From NCBI RefSeq assembly GCF_004331645.1, contig NZ_SJSK01000002.1:186001-250000 (forward strand): a stretch of DNA of 64,000 bases. The letters are read 5' to 3'. Position 1 is the stretch's first letter. Every line of letters begins with the position of its first letter. The notes under the pieces are model-generated. The model was not told the origin of the DNA. It was given only the letters and a program-made list of their open reading frames with translations, and did no database searches. The DNA is from Pedobacter frigiditerrae. Lineage in GTDB: Bacteria; Bacteroidota; Bacteroidia; Sphingobacteriales; Sphingobacteriaceae. Position numbers and translations under genes: made by a program. Shown in pieces: positions 50,739-60,618 of the stretch.

Positions 50739-51967
50739 TATCTTGGATCACCATATACTTGAAGCTCGCCGATTGACATGAATGTTGTTCCTTGCCAATT
50801 TTTCAAGCTCTTGATGCGCAAGTACCTAACTTTTGGTATTCCAACATCAAACGTGTAATTTAATCCTGCCTGTCCAGCAGCAATATCTTCAGTTGTATTA
50901 GTCCCGTAAGCAGATCCAGAAGGTTTTTTAGCTTTAAATGTTCCAAGCTTTGTCCAGTTGGTAAAGCTTCCGTCTGATGGAGGGTTATCAGTTCCCCAAA
51001 TCTCAAAATCTAACAAATTACCGCCATAGAAATAGGTTCGTCCGTTTAAATATTCAGGATAATCCCATATTACAATACGACTTAATGCAGATAATTTACC
51101 CATGTCAAATGTAACCCACTGCGGCGTTAATACTGCAGAACTTGTCATGGTAACTCTTGGCCAATTTAATAGATCTCCGTCCCACATTCCACCTAATACG
51201 GTTGCAGTGTGAAGTGCCACATCTCCAGGCAAAGTAACTGCCTTGTAGCCAGTTTTCGGAATTTCCGCCTCAAACAAAGGAGTAAGTGTTGTGTAAAGGG
51301 TGTCACTATAATTTAACCACCTATCTCTTATGGTTATTGCAAACTTTCGTTCTACAGGATCATAACCTCTAATTGCATTATCAATATCTACTGTAGAAGT
51401 ATAGATATTCTTAGTGGTGGGCACCATTCTACCTTTACTATCTTCAGTTAAAATTTCAATCGCCAAATCTGCTTTTGCAGGATTTGTTGCTGTAAATCTT
51501 AAACCCCCAAAATCTGCTACAACAAGCATGCTTCTAAAAACACCCCAAATTGGATTTTCTAAAGGCTTTACTTTTATTGAAACTGGTGTAGATGGTATTT
51601 CACTTCGGTTTACAGCATACAATTTTACTTCATGCTCTTCAGTATCTCCAAAACCTTCAACAGTTAAAGTATTACCGTAATAAGAAGCCTTAACTTCCAT
51701 TACGCGACCGTTTGCAAGCGTGTAAACAGCTTTAATGTATAACAAATCCTTATCAGCTGGCAATGCATAAGTTAATACAGCATTACCAGGTCCAGCTGTA
51801 AATTTTACATTTGATACAGGCCCAGGGGGGGTCGTATTTTTTTCAAGTGGTTCGAGTGTATCTACCTTACAACTTGATACTAATGCCCCTATTATAGTTA
51901 ACATTAGTAAGAAATTCATTTTAATTGTTTTCATATTAGAAAAATTAATTTGGTTAGCGACTACCAT
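50738..51967 (-). CDS. DUF4959/DUF5126/DUF5000 surface lipoprotein (probable glycan-binding protein)
   Basis: About 400 residues. Lipobox GALVSSC. Three beta domains in order: an Fn3-like DUF4959 part (PPGPVSNVKFTAGPGNAVLTY to VSIKVKPLE), a DUF5126-like middle (about 140-250) and a C-terminal F5/8-type discoidin-like DUF5000 domain (WPRVTMTSSAVLTPQWVTFDMG; RIVIWDYPEYLNGRTYFYGG; KVRYLRIKSLKNWQG). This arrangement is a known SusD-neighbour glycan-binding protein type. The ATG at 51967 overlaps the SusD gene by 7 bp; the ATG at 51934 (MKTIKMNF) gives a normal lipoprotein signal and is equally likely. Confidence 0.88.
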   Translation of the reverse strand: MVVANQINFSNMKTIKMNFLLMLTIIGALVSSCKVDTLEPLEKNTTPPGPVSNVKFTAGPGNAVLTYALPADKDLLYIKAVYTLANGRVMEVKASYYGNTLTVEGFGDTEEHEVKLYAVNRSEIPSTPVSIKVKPLENPIWGVFRSMLVVADFGGLRFTATNPAKADLAIEILTEDSKGRMVPTTKNIYTSTVDIDNAIRGYDPVERKFAITIRDRWLNYSDTLYTTLTPLFEAEIPKTGYKAVTLPGDVALHTATVLGGMWDGDLLNWPRVTMTSSAVLTPQWVTFDMGKLSALSRIVIWDYPEYLNGRTYFYGGNLLDFEIWGTDNPPSDGSFTNWTKLGTFKAKKPSGSAYGTNTTEDIAAGQAGLNYTFDVGIPKVRYLRIKSLKNWQGTTFMSIGELQVYGDPR

Positions 51968-53931
51968 CCTGGATTTTGAACCAGTTTAGGATTTACAGTT
52001 ATATCATAATTTCTAATTGGTGCCAAGTAATCTCTTGGAGCCACAAAATTTTGGGTATAGATGGTTCTAGGCCTATAATAATCTGCAGTATTAGCCTGAA
52101 AAACACTCCATCCAGTAATGGGTTGGTTAAATACTTCTGCAGCTTTTTTCCATCTTTTAAGATCCCAGTATCTACTACCTTCAAAAGCCATCTCAATCCC
52201 TCGTTCTTGGTGTATGATTTCTCTCAAACCATCCTTAGTTGTTGGTTTAGTTGGATTGTTAGAAAAACTATTCCATGCTTCTACCACTCCTTTTAAACCA
52301 GCACGTTTTCTAATACGATCTACATATTCGAATACATTATTAACTGGGCCTTGTGATTCGTTTAATGCCTCAGCATACATTAAGTATAAATCTGCCAAAC
52401 GAATCTGCGGCCAAGGATAATCACGATAAGAAACTCCATTGGTACTATTTGTCATGTTCCAATCCACTACTTTCTTCAAGTAATAACCAGTTTCATTGTA
52501 AAAACCTACGTGTGTAGCACCAGCTAGTTGTGTATATTTTCCTTCTACAACCCAAGTATTCTCATCAGAGTTACTAGGACTATCATATTTATACCAAACG
52601 CCACCATCGAAGCCTAAATCTGCATAAAAACGAGCTTCTCTATCAAAATTTAAACGAGAAGTTTCATAACCTTCTTTAACAAAAAAGCGTTCGCTTTTAA
52701 GTGCTGTTCTTAAGGTATATTTATTAGAAAAATTAATTAATTTATCTTCATTAATAGGAACTCCGTTGCTAGAATAAAACATTTCTGCAATCTTTAACGG
52801 CGCTGCCAATTGCATTCTGGCATCACCACTTGCTCCACCTGCTGCTAATTTAGGCATTGCTGTGCGCTGTAAAAAATCTGTTCTACTATTTGGGTTTGCC
52901 CAAATATGCTCCACATTCCAACGTTCGGTAATTGCACAACGTAAGGTTAATTGTAAGTTTGTTGTATCAGATAGCTTAAAGGTAGACCCTGGAAATTGGT
53001 ACAACTTGGCACCTGCTAATTCTGCTGCATCAATTGCTATTTTAGCAGCATCTGCAGCATTTTTCCACTTATCTGCACTGAAAGTAGCTGGGAATAAACT
53101 TACACCGTCGTTATCTTTGAATGATGTATAATCTGGATTTCCATTGAACAATGGACTAGCTGCCATCAATAATAATTTAGCTTTGACAGCAAGCGCAACT
53201 GGCTTTGTAATTCTGCCAAGTTCTGTAGTTCTATCTGTAATAATTGGCGGCAAGTTTACTGCAGCCTCGTCTAAAAGTGAGGAAATAAAGGTAACACATT
53301 CGTCAAAAGGCATTCTCTTGATTCGAACATCAGCTTCTGGAGCACTAATATCTATATTTTTGTCAACCAATGGAATTGGCCCGTACATACGAAGCAAATA
53401 GAAGTGGTAGTATGCTTTTAAGAAAGTAACCTCTGCAATCCATCTTGCACGCTCATCAGCTCTTAAATCGCGAACTTTTGTTTCGTCTTTTACATTATCT
53501 AAAAAAATATTACAGTTTCTTATACCCTTCCAAAGCCCATAAAGGTCTCCTGGTCCACCACCTTGAAAATTTCCTTGCCAAGCGTTCATATAAGGGTTAG
53601 CAGCATTTTGTCCGCCTCTTGCCCCACGCCATGCATAGGATACAAATTCCCATTCTTGCGTAGGAATCCACAACTCATCTCCAGATAGAAAGCCTACATT
53701 ATAAAGAGGATCGCCATCTTTTGGCAAGAAAGAATAGCAAGTGAATAAATATTTTTCTGCCTCCGTTCTCATTGTAAAGGCATTGTCTATTGTTGCAACG
53801 TTATCTGGAATAATATCCAAATACTTTTTACAAGCAGATAAACTTAATAAGGTTGCAGTAAAACATAAAATAAGTATCCTGTTTTTAATGTTCCCTTTAA
53901 TCTTAATGATTGTTATATTTTTAAATTTCAT
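51961..53931 (-). CDS. susD-like: SusD/RagB family nutrient-binding lipoprotein
   Basis: 656 residues. Lipobox LLSLSAC (Cys34), followed by KKYLDIIPDNVATIDNAF, the usual SusD beginning. TPR-type helices include TEAEKYLFTCYSFLP and RARWIAEVTFLKAYYHFYLL. The C-terminal RagB/SusD region has RLADLYLMYAEALNE, VEYVDRIRKRAGL-type sequence and RGIEMAFEGSRYWDLKRW. It forms the lid over the SusC barrel and captures oligosaccharide on the cell surface. 25 bp downstream of SusC. Confidence 0.96.
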   Translation of the reverse strand: MKFKNITIIKIKGNIKNRILILCFTATLLSLSACKKYLDIIPDNVATIDNAFTMRTEAEKYLFTCYSFLPKDGDPLYNVGFLSGDELWIPTQEWEFVSYAWRGARGGQNAANPYMNAWQGNFQGGGPGDLYGLWKGIRNCNIFLDNVKDETKVRDLRADERARWIAEVTFLKAYYHFYLLRMYGPIPLVDKNIDISAPEADVRIKRMPFDECVTFISSLLDEAAVNLPPIITDRTTELGRITKPVALAVKAKLLLMAASPLFNGNPDYTSFKDNDGVSLFPATFSADKWKNAADAAKIAIDAAELAGAKLYQFPGSTFKLSDTTNLQLTLRCAITERWNVEHIWANPNSRTDFLQRTAMPKLAAGGASGDARMQLAAPLKIAEMFYSSNGVPINEDKLINFSNKYTLRTALKSERFFVKEGYETSRLNFDREARFYADLGFDGGVWYKYDSPSNSDENTWVVEGKYTQLAGATHVGFYNETGYYLKKVVDWNMTNSTNGVSYRDYPWPQIRLADLYLMYAEALNESQGPVNNVFEYVDRIRKRAGLKGVVEAWNSFSNNPTKPTTKDGLREIIHQERGIEMAFEGSRYWDLKRWKKAAEVFNQPITGWSVFQANTADYYRPRTIYTQNFVAPRDYLAPIRNYDITVNPKLVQNPGW

Positions 53932-53956
53932 TTTATTTTCTTTAACAATGTCCTAA

Positions 53957-56900
53957 TTAAAATGATGCTCTAATTCCTAAGTTATAAGTACCTTGAATTG
54001 GATATCCCAAACCGTTGCCCCCCATTTCTGGATCCCAAGTATTAAAACTGCTGATGTACCCTAGGTTAGTTGCACTTACGTAAATGCGCAAAGATTTGAA
54101 GCCTATTTTCTTGTTTAATTTCTGAGGCGTATTATAGGCAACTTCAACACTTCTCAATCTCAAGAAATTACCATTTCTCATCCACCATGTCGAAGTTCTA
54201 TTATTATTAGGTACAAAGTTTGGACTTAAACGAGGCCATAATGCGTAAATATTTCTATTTTCTTCAGACCAATAGCTATCGGAAATTGCTTGTAGCAATC
54301 CATTTTGACTACCACCATTTAACACAAATGGGGCAATGTTTTGTGAGTTGATAAAAAATGATGATCGAGCAGATCCTTGTAAAAAAAAGCTAAAATCTAA
54401 ACTTTTATACCCAACAGTACCTCCAAATCCATAGATAATTTCTGGTGTAGTTGGTAAACCAATAGGTACAATATCTTGATCGTTTACCACACCATCATTA
54501 TTTACATCTCTGTATTTAATGTCTCCACCCCCATAAGTTAATCCTGGAGTACCATCAAATTGCTGTGGAGCATTTTTTGCCTCATTATCATCGATAAATA
54601 AACGTTCAGCAATTAAACCATAATTTTGTGTAGTCGAATTACCTACTGTTGAGCGATAATATTCACTTGTAGGATAACTAGGCTCGTCGTTAATTAAAAT
54701 TTTACTTTTTGCATAAGTAAAGTTTCCTCTCATTTGCATTGACCATCCATTGCCAAACGATTTGTTATAAGCAGCAGCAAAATCTACACCCTCATTTTGA
54801 GCTTTGTTAGTATTTGCCCTAACAGAAGCTTGTAGACCCATTGTTGTTGGAATATAGGTACGTCCTGTTAAAATATTTGAACGGGTATTTCTATATACGT
54901 CGATGTTTAAATCTAATGCGTTCAAAAATCTAAAATCTGCTCCAAAGTTTACCTGTTCAGATTTCTCCCAAGTAATGAGAGGATTGGCGTATCTAGTTAC
55001 CAAAACACCAGCTTTACTATAACCATATTGTTCTCCAAAAGTAGCGCCATAGCTACCATTGTTCATGTTAACTTCAGACATATAGAAGAAACGATCGCCA
55101 TCAGCACCTATTTGATCATTACCCACTAAACCATAAGTAGCTCTTAATTTTAAACTGGTAATTACTTTTGTTAATGGTTTAAAGAAATCTTCGTTAGATA
55201 CTACATACCCTAAGCCTACAGAAGGGAAAAATCCAAAACGATTATTTTCTGCAAAACGTTCAGAGCCGTTATAACCAAAGTTAAATTCAACTAAATACTT
55301 ATCATCATATCCATAAGTTGCCCTTCCAGAAACTCCTTGGTTACGAGATGGTAATGAAGCTTGGAGGCTACCAGCGTTTCCAGAAAGATAGTTTCGTAGA
55401 GTGGTAATCAACATACCACTTATGGCATGTTTTTTTGCAAAAATTTTATTATATGTTAAGGCAAATTCTGCATAAAAAGTAGAGTTAAGTCGTTTTAAAC
55501 CTTCCGAGTAACCCAAGTATTCAGTTCCTGTTGTGCCAATAGAACCTTGTCCACCTGGATTTAGTACTTGTATACCCGTACTACCATTTGGTTGTTCAGT
55601 AGCGGAATAAAAAAATGGATTGTAACTTCTAGAAACATCAAAATAAGAATATCTCCTAGCATAAGTCATCAACCTAGCATTTAAACCTTTAACAAGGCTA
55701 TTTAAATCCTGTTTTAGCTCAATTTGTGTTTGTAATGTTGATGAATTATATTCTGAATAACCTTTAACCATCTCTGCATAAGGATTTACATATAATCCAT
55801 TATTAGGAGTAATTGCATTGCCAAATAATGCATGCGTAGCAAAAGGAGATAATGATGACGGATAAACCGCAGGAAACAAAACAGGATTAGACCATATAGT
55901 TTGATTAAAGATTCGCTGACCTCCATTTACAGGATTACCATTTACATCATATCCTAAAAGAGGACCCGAGTAGTCATCAAACTGACCATACACCCTAATT
56001 GCTGCAGTCGTCGTTTTAGTCAGATTTATATCCACATTAGAACGTACTGAGTAATTTTTCAGTTTTACGTTGTTGTTAAAATTATTTATCCCTTCAACTT
56101 TTAGTACGCCGTTATCAATATTATAAGTTCCAGCAACATAATATCTCGCTTTTTCTCCACCACCCTGAACACTAATATTATTTCTATAATTGACTGTATA
56201 ATCTTTAATTAATTGCTCTATCCAATTATTGCTTGGGTATAATAAAGGATTATCTCCTCTTGCCGTAGCATCAATTTTTGTTTGTAAATAGGGTAATGCA
56301 GCTGTTGGATTTCTTGTTAAAGCTGCCTCATTTGCCAACTTCATATAAGTAATATTATCTGCAAATTGAAAGTTCTTGGTATTTGAAGAAACTGCAGATT
56401 CAGATCTAACTGTGAAATTTGTCATACCAGCCTCTCCAGATTTGGTTGTAATCAATACTACTCCATTTGCCCCACGTGCACCATATACTGCCGAAGCCGT
56501 GGCATCTTTTAAAACACTAAAAGATGCAATATCATCTGCCTGTAAACGTGCCATGTCATTTTGGGTAGATTCGATACCATCAATTAAAATCAATGGATCT
56601 TGTTTCCCGCTTCCAAAAGTCCCCAAACCACGAATAAAGAACTGTGCATTATCTGATCCAGGCTCACCACTTCGCTGATAAGCAATCATACCAGCCACAC
56701 GTCCCTGCATCATTGTAGTTAGGTTACTTGTAGGTCCTTTTAATTCTTTAGGATTGATCGTTGTAATGGAACTGATCAAGCTCGCTTTCTTTTGTGTACC
56801 AAAACCTACAACGGCAACTTCATCTAAAGCGCCAACATCGCTATCTAAAGTAAGATTAATTACATATACTCCTTGTCCATCTGGTGTATAATCAGCAACT

Positions 56901-57202
56901 GCTACCGTTTTTGGTTTATAACCTATACCAGTAAAAAGAAGTTTGCCTGATCGTGGTAGTGTAATGGTGTATTTACCGTCCGAATCGGTATTGGTTCCTT
57001 TATTTGTTCCTGAAACTTTAATGTTTACTCCAGGTAAACCTCCAATAGTATCTTTAATAACGCCTCTTACGGTTACCTCTGTTTGCGCCATTGATTTTAA
57101 GCTACAAGTAAATAGCGTAAAAAAAATAAATAGCTTGATACAGGATTTAAGCTCAACAGGAAATGAAAGGATCTGAATTTGTTTAAGTAGTTTTTCTATC
57201 AT
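53957..57202 (-). CDS. susC-like: SusC/RagA family TonB-linked outer-membrane transporter
   Basis: 1081 residues. The signal region ends near CSLKSMAQ. A carboxypeptidase-D-regulatory-like N-terminal domain (VRGVIKDTIGGLPGVNIKVS to FTGIGYKPKTV) is followed by a TonB box-like segment (LDEVAVVGFGTQKK), a plug with the SusC signature (FFIRGLGTFGSGKQDPLILIDG; DIASFSVLKDATASAVYGARGANGVVLITTK) and the 22-strand barrel. It imports oligosaccharides from the SusD lid using TonB energy. First gene of the operon that ends at the terminator at 49430-49463. No ECF-sigma STN domain is present, which agrees with control by the HTCS at the right edge. Confidence 0.96.
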   Translation of the reverse strand: MIEKLLKQIQILSFPVELKSCIKLFIFFTLFTCSLKSMAQTEVTVRGVIKDTIGGLPGVNIKVSGTNKGTNTDSDGKYTITLPRSGKLLFTGIGYKPKTVAVADYTPDGQGVYVINLTLDSDVGALDEVAVVGFGTQKKASLISSITTINPKELKGPTSNLTTMMQGRVAGMIAYQRSGEPGSDNAQFFIRGLGTFGSGKQDPLILIDGIESTQNDMARLQADDIASFSVLKDATASAVYGARGANGVVLITTKSGEAGMTNFTVRSESAVSSNTKNFQFADNITYMKLANEAALTRNPTAALPYLQTKIDATARGDNPLLYPSNNWIEQLIKDYTVNYRNNISVQGGGEKARYYVAGTYNIDNGVLKVEGINNFNNNVKLKNYSVRSNVDINLTKTTTAAIRVYGQFDDYSGPLLGYDVNGNPVNGGQRIFNQTIWSNPVLFPAVYPSSLSPFATHALFGNAITPNNGLYVNPYAEMVKGYSEYNSSTLQTQIELKQDLNSLVKGLNARLMTYARRYSYFDVSRSYNPFFYSATEQPNGSTGIQVLNPGGQGSIGTTGTEYLGYSEGLKRLNSTFYAEFALTYNKIFAKKHAISGMLITTLRNYLSGNAGSLQASLPSRNQGVSGRATYGYDDKYLVEFNFGYNGSERFAENNRFGFFPSVGLGYVVSNEDFFKPLTKVITSLKLRATYGLVGNDQIGADGDRFFYMSEVNMNNGSYGATFGEQYGYSKAGVLVTRYANPLITWEKSEQVNFGADFRFLNALDLNIDVYRNTRSNILTGRTYIPTTMGLQASVRANTNKAQNEGVDFAAAYNKSFGNGWSMQMRGNFTYAKSKILINDEPSYPTSEYYRSTVGNSTTQNYGLIAERLFIDDNEAKNAPQQFDGTPGLTYGGGDIKYRDVNNDGVVNDQDIVPIGLPTTPEIIYGFGGTVGYKSLDFSFFLQGSARSSFFINSQNIAPFVLNGGSQNGLLQAISDSYWSEENRNIYALWPRLSPNFVPNNNRTSTWWMRNGNFLRLRSVEVAYNTPQKLNKKIGFKSLRIYVSATNLGYISSFNTWDPEMGGNGLGYPIQGTYNLGIRASF

Positions 57203-57475
57203 ACTAAAATAATTTTATGTGATTTTTAAACTGAACTAAACAAGAAATAGGTTGCTTCTTTAAAACATACATTTGAGAAATTTTTATTTTACACATTTGC
57301 TTAAAAATTGCTTGTTATTGATTAATAATTTGTTAATAAATTTTGCCCTAAAAAGATTGCATTTTTGTTTTGCCTGCTGGAGCCTAGCAGAAAATATGCA
57401 CTTAAATTTGGTTTGTTCATCTCATTTTTTATAATTGGTTTAGAACAAATAACCATTAAAATGAGCTTATTAGTG

Positions 57476-57507
57476 AGGGATAATTCGGTATTAATTAGGG
57501 GTTAAAT
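57476..57507 (+). promoter_or_regulatory. G-rich direct repeats upstream of SusC (candidate HTCS site)
   Basis: AGGGATAAT at 57476 and AGGGGTTAAAT at 57497 start 21 bp apart, about 275-305 bp upstream of the SusC start. A similar pair lies upstream of GH105 (63066-63092). AraC-type DNA-binding domains of HTCS proteins read direct repeats at about this spacing. Weak evidence. Confidence 0.3.
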
Positions 57508-57759
57508 TGTTATTTTACATCGTAAAAATGACCATAAAGCTAGATTTTGGAAATTAATCAAGTATTTGAGTCTTAGATAATTTTTTATTGAGGTTTGTTG
57601 AGATGAGGGAACTTCTATTTCAAATAATTTATACGAGATTGAATGTTGTGCTGACTTAAGAAAAGAGCATAACTAGCACCATGTAAAAATTTGAAGTTGA
57701 ACTATTAATACATTGAAACTGGTTGGGTACTTGCAAAGAATAGCCTAAAGTTAGATTTG

Positions 57760-57790
57760 AAAACTAAGTAATTAAGACTTACTTAGTTTT
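57760..57790. terminator. Hairpin between the GH43 operon and SusC
   Basis: AAAACTAAGTAA (57760-57771) and TTACTTAGTTTT (57779-57790) form a perfect 12-bp stem with a 7-nt loop and T-runs on both strands. It is about 148 bp past the GH43 stop. AT-rich but long, it probably ends the GH105-DUF2264-BNR-GH43 transcript. Confidence 0.65.
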
Positions 57791-57937
57791 TTATGACGAA
57801 AATTGAAAATGTGAAAATCCAATTTCAAATGGTTTACACAGATTTGAAAGCAGCGCCATTAAGGCAAAAGAATTGCTAGTACAAGCAAATAAGCCCTAAC
57901 GAGATCTATGAATATATTGGAAGAGTGGGGTAAATCC

Positions 57938-59074
57938 TTACTTTGATTTAAAAACACTCAGATCCCATTGGTCCATCCAAGTAATTTTAAGTTTGTCATT
58001 TTCAAACTGGATTGGCAACCACAAGTATCTACCATCTATGGCATTTTTAGGTCTCCAAATATCGGCCATAAAAATAAACTCTCCTTTTTTATTTGGCGCT
58101 GGTAATACATAAGTACTTTGACCACCAAAAGTCTTTTCTGCTCCTTGGCCAACGCAAGGATTGCCCATAAATGTCCACGGTCCCCATAAAGATTTAGCTG
58201 TAAACCAACGAGCAGGGTTTGGGGCCCATCCTGTACATCCAGAACCTATCATGTAATAAACTCGATTTTTCTTAAATAAAGCTGGAGCTTCAGTTTGCTC
58301 GCCAATATAAATCCTTGTGAATTTACCCGTATGCCCTAAATAATCCGGTGTTAGCTCGGCCATATGTAAGGTAAAATTCTCCTCGGAAGAAAAAATATGA
58401 TAAGCCTTTCCGTCATCATCAACAAAAACAGTCATGTCTCGAGCCATTTGACCACCAGGTAAATCGCGACAAAAGAAACCATCGCTTTTATTTGCAGGCG
58501 CAGCACAATTCAACTTTTCACTTTCTGGTGTGTTAGGTAAATAAATAGGCATTTGACCCGGGTTTGGTCTATAACTTTTCAAAAAAACATACGGTCCGGT
58601 TACTTTATCGGCAACCGCTACACCAGCTCTTGCAGCTGCATAGCCTTTGTCTTTTAGCTCCAAATGGAACCACATTACGTATTTTTTTGTCTTTTTATTA
58701 TAAACAACTTTAGGTCTTTCTATAACACTTCCTTTTACAATATCACTTTTTGGATCATCGCTTACTTTTAACGCAATTCCCTCATCTTTCCAGTTATATA
58801 AATCTTTTGATGAGTAACAATGAGCACCAACCTGAGCTGTATTACCAATCTCACCCGCTACTTTATGTTCGCCAAACCAATAATAAACACCTTTATCTAC
58901 AAGTATTCCTCCACCATGTGCATTAATATGAACGCCTTTATCATCATTCCAAATTTTACCTGGCGTAAAGGATGTTAATTTTGTTTGTTGCGCAACACTC
59001 TTAAATGCATTAACAGAAAGCAACGCAATAATTATTAAACAGATATTTAAAGACTTGCAAAATAGGTGTTTCAT
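57938..59074 (-). CDS. GH43 family glycosidase, galactanase-like subgroup
   Basis: 378 residues. Signal peptide ends FKSVAQ. Five-bladed propeller features: INAHGGGILVDKGVYYWFGEH (about 50-70), VIERPKVVYNKKTKKYVMWFH (about 118-138), ARDMTVFVDDDGKAYHIFSSEE (about 212-233) and TEAPALFKKNRVYYMIGSG (about 262-280). The usual GH43 base Asp in the first blade (a DP motif) is replaced by an AHGGG context, as I recall for exo-beta-1,3-galactanases of subfamily 24 and relatives. The other carboxylates (ERPK, RDMT, TEAP) are kept. Predicted to remove galactose or arabinose from an arabinogalactan-type backbone. Last gene of its cluster, with 236 bp upstream that may hold its own promoter. Confidence 0.85.
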   Translation of the reverse strand: MKHLFCKSLNICLIIIALLSVNAFKSVAQQTKLTSFTPGKIWNDDKGVHINAHGGGILVDKGVYYWFGEHKVAGEIGNTAQVGAHCYSSKDLYNWKDEGIALKVSDDPKSDIVKGSVIERPKVVYNKKTKKYVMWFHLELKDKGYAAARAGVAVADKVTGPYVFLKSYRPNPGQMPIYLPNTPESEKLNCAAPANKSDGFFCRDLPGGQMARDMTVFVDDDGKAYHIFSSEENFTLHMAELTPDYLGHTGKFTRIYIGEQTEAPALFKKNRVYYMIGSGCTGWAPNPARWFTAKSLWGPWTFMGNPCVGQGAEKTFGGQSTYVLPAPNKKGEFIFMADIWRPKNAIDGRYLWLPIQFENDKLKITWMDQWDLSVFKSK

Positions 59075-59093
59075 GGGCTAAATTTTTAACATC

Positions 59094-59122
59094 TTGATAA
59101 ACGTTAAACTAACATTTATCAA
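59094..59122. promoter_or_regulatory. Inverted repeat TTGATAAA/TTTATCAA upstream of GH43
   Basis: Perfect 8-bp arms at 59094-59101 and 59115-59122 with a 13-nt spacer, 20-48 bp upstream of the GH43 start codon. It could be an operator or a leader hairpin. The 236-bp gap holds no other feature I can support. Confidence 0.35.
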
Positions 59123-59310
59123 TTATAAAAATAGGGATAAAGAATGATGTTTTTTAGAATATTTTGCTAATTAGTTGGCGAATATTAACTCAATAATTTA
59201 GAAGTTAACCTTATTTTACTATTTGTTACACCAAAAGGATTGGGTATCTTAATGCTATAAGGAAGGTGTATAGCTTTAAAGTTCCACTTATGCAGGAATG
59301 ACGAAAAACA

Positions 59311-60618
59311 CTACCTCTTCCAAGTAAGAACTTGCACTTTAGTAGGTAAAGCATTTGCCTTTCCCTCTCCATCTACTTGCTCAACTTTTTGAACAAACAG
59401 GTCTAATCTCTTTTTTGTAATCCATAGTTCGGTATCAAAAGTAGGTTCCCACTCCCCTACACTCATTTCAGAAAGGTCCTTACACTCCCAATTAGATTTT
59501 GTAATGTCGTTGCCAATGGCGATTGAAACCTTATTCCCTCTTTCAACATCTCTAAAAATTAACGCACAAGAGATGGTATTTTTCGACGACCAACTGATTA
59601 ACTGCGGCCTTGATATTGGGATTTTTTTAGTACCACCCCCACTTAAGCTAAAAGGTGTTTTTCTAAAGGTTAACCTGTTTACTCCCCAATCCTTACCAGT
59701 CTTATACACAATGTGATATTGTGGCACTGTTTCACCAGCATCTCTCCAGTACGTAGCAATAAATGGATTTCCATTCTCATCAGCGAACATTGAAGTCTGA
59801 TTAATCAACTCGCTGTTCTGTGGGATTTTCAAGGCATACTCTGCATTTTCGGCATTAATTGGCAATTGATATTTTGTACCGTCTGATTTTTGCCAAGTCA
59901 AACCTCCATCGGCAGATTTTGCATAACACAAGTCATGGTTACTGGCAACATCAGGACTTTCCCTCCAAACCCATGATAAATGGATAGTTCCCTTTGCGTC
60001 AATTGCTGTTTGTAAATAGGCATTTCTTTTACCTTGACCATCAATTAAATTGTCCTGAATTCTTGTCCAAGTTTTCGTTTTTAAATCATATTGATTGATC
60101 ATTAAATTACCATTTCCAGAGCCACCATCTCTATAAAAGAAAAGTAAATTACCATTAGCCAGCTTATAAAATTCAGGATAACTCACTTTATTTTCCTTTA
60201 AACCAAGCATTGCCTGCTTTTGTCCTAACAAAAGACTTTCAGGTTTAATAGATTTTGCATAGTTAAGGTTATTGTTGTGTTGCCCCCATCCAAGGTGCAA
60301 ATAACCACTTCCATCAACCATGATACTGATAGATTTGTGCGCATCCGTTGCATCACCTTTGTATTGCGTTTTAACAACCTCCCATATTTGCGAATTGAGC
60401 TTTCGCTTTGCTAAAACCACAAACTGATCTGCATCATAATAAGCAGCGTATTGGTTATTTTTAAAGGTGGTTAAAGCATTTTTCCTAAAAATAACAGTGT
60501 TGATAGAGTTATTTGCCCACCCGTTTTTGGCAATAGTACTCCATGAAGTATGCTCTTGACTTTTAACAGAAAAGCTTAAACCTACAAGCAACAAAAAAAC
60601 AACAGAAAACTTGAACAT
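59311..60618 (-). CDS. BNR-4 type beta-propeller protein, possible lyase or glycosidase
   Basis: 435 residues. Signal peptide ends FSVKSQ. Repeated propeller strands and Asp-box-like turns are visible: GYLHLGWGQHNNNLNYAKS (about 105-123), YPEFYKLANGNLLFFYRDG (about 146), IHLSWVWRESPD (about 212), YAKSADGGLTWQKSDG (about 232) and NPFIATYWRD (about 280). This resembles BNR_4 proteins, a fold that includes several polysaccharide lyases and rhamnose-glucuronate-cleaving enzymes. Because a GH105 (acts on unsaturated uronides, the products of lyases) is in the same operon, I favour a uronate lyase. Family assignment cannot be made by eye. The start codon directly abuts the stop of the DUF2264 gene (0 bp). 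Confidence 0.75.
   Translation of the reverse strand: MFKFSVVFLLLVGLSFSVKSQEHTSWSTIAKNGWANNSINTVIFRKNALTTFKNNQYAAYYDADQFVVLAKRKLNSQIWEVVKTQYKGDATDAHKSISIMVDGSGYLHLGWGQHNNNLNYAKSIKPESLLLGQKQAMLGLKENKVSYPEFYKLANGNLLFFYRDGGSGNGNLMINQYDLKTKTWTRIQDNLIDGQGKRNAYLQTAIDAKGTIHLSWVWRESPDVASNHDLCYAKSADGGLTWQKSDGTKYQLPINAENAEYALKIPQNSELINQTSMFADENGNPFIATYWRDAGETVPQYHIVYKTGKDWGVNRLTFRKTPFSLSGGGTKKIPISRPQLISWSSKNTISCALIFRDVERGNKVSIAIGNDITKSNWECKDLSEMSVGEWEPTFDTELWITKKRLDLFVQKVEQVDGEGKANALPTKVQVLTWKR

Larger units (their letters stand above)
57203..57937. other. 735-bp intergenic region upstream of SusC
   Basis: AT-rich. No credible ORF or RNA gene. It holds a perfect 12-bp hairpin (57760-57790) near the GH43 side and a pair of G-rich direct repeats (57476-57507) on the SusC side. 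The SusC promoter must lie here; I could not place -33/-7 elements with correct spacing. Confidence 0.65.

Noticed and set aside
57374..57390. CTGCT-AGCAG hairpin in the SusC upstream region
   Set aside because: Only 5 bp of stem and no T-run in the direction of a nearby gene end; probably chance.
59285..59305. GCAGGAATGACG sequence resembling a dispersed repeat remnant
   Set aside because: Only one copy in the window, so a repeat family cannot be shown.
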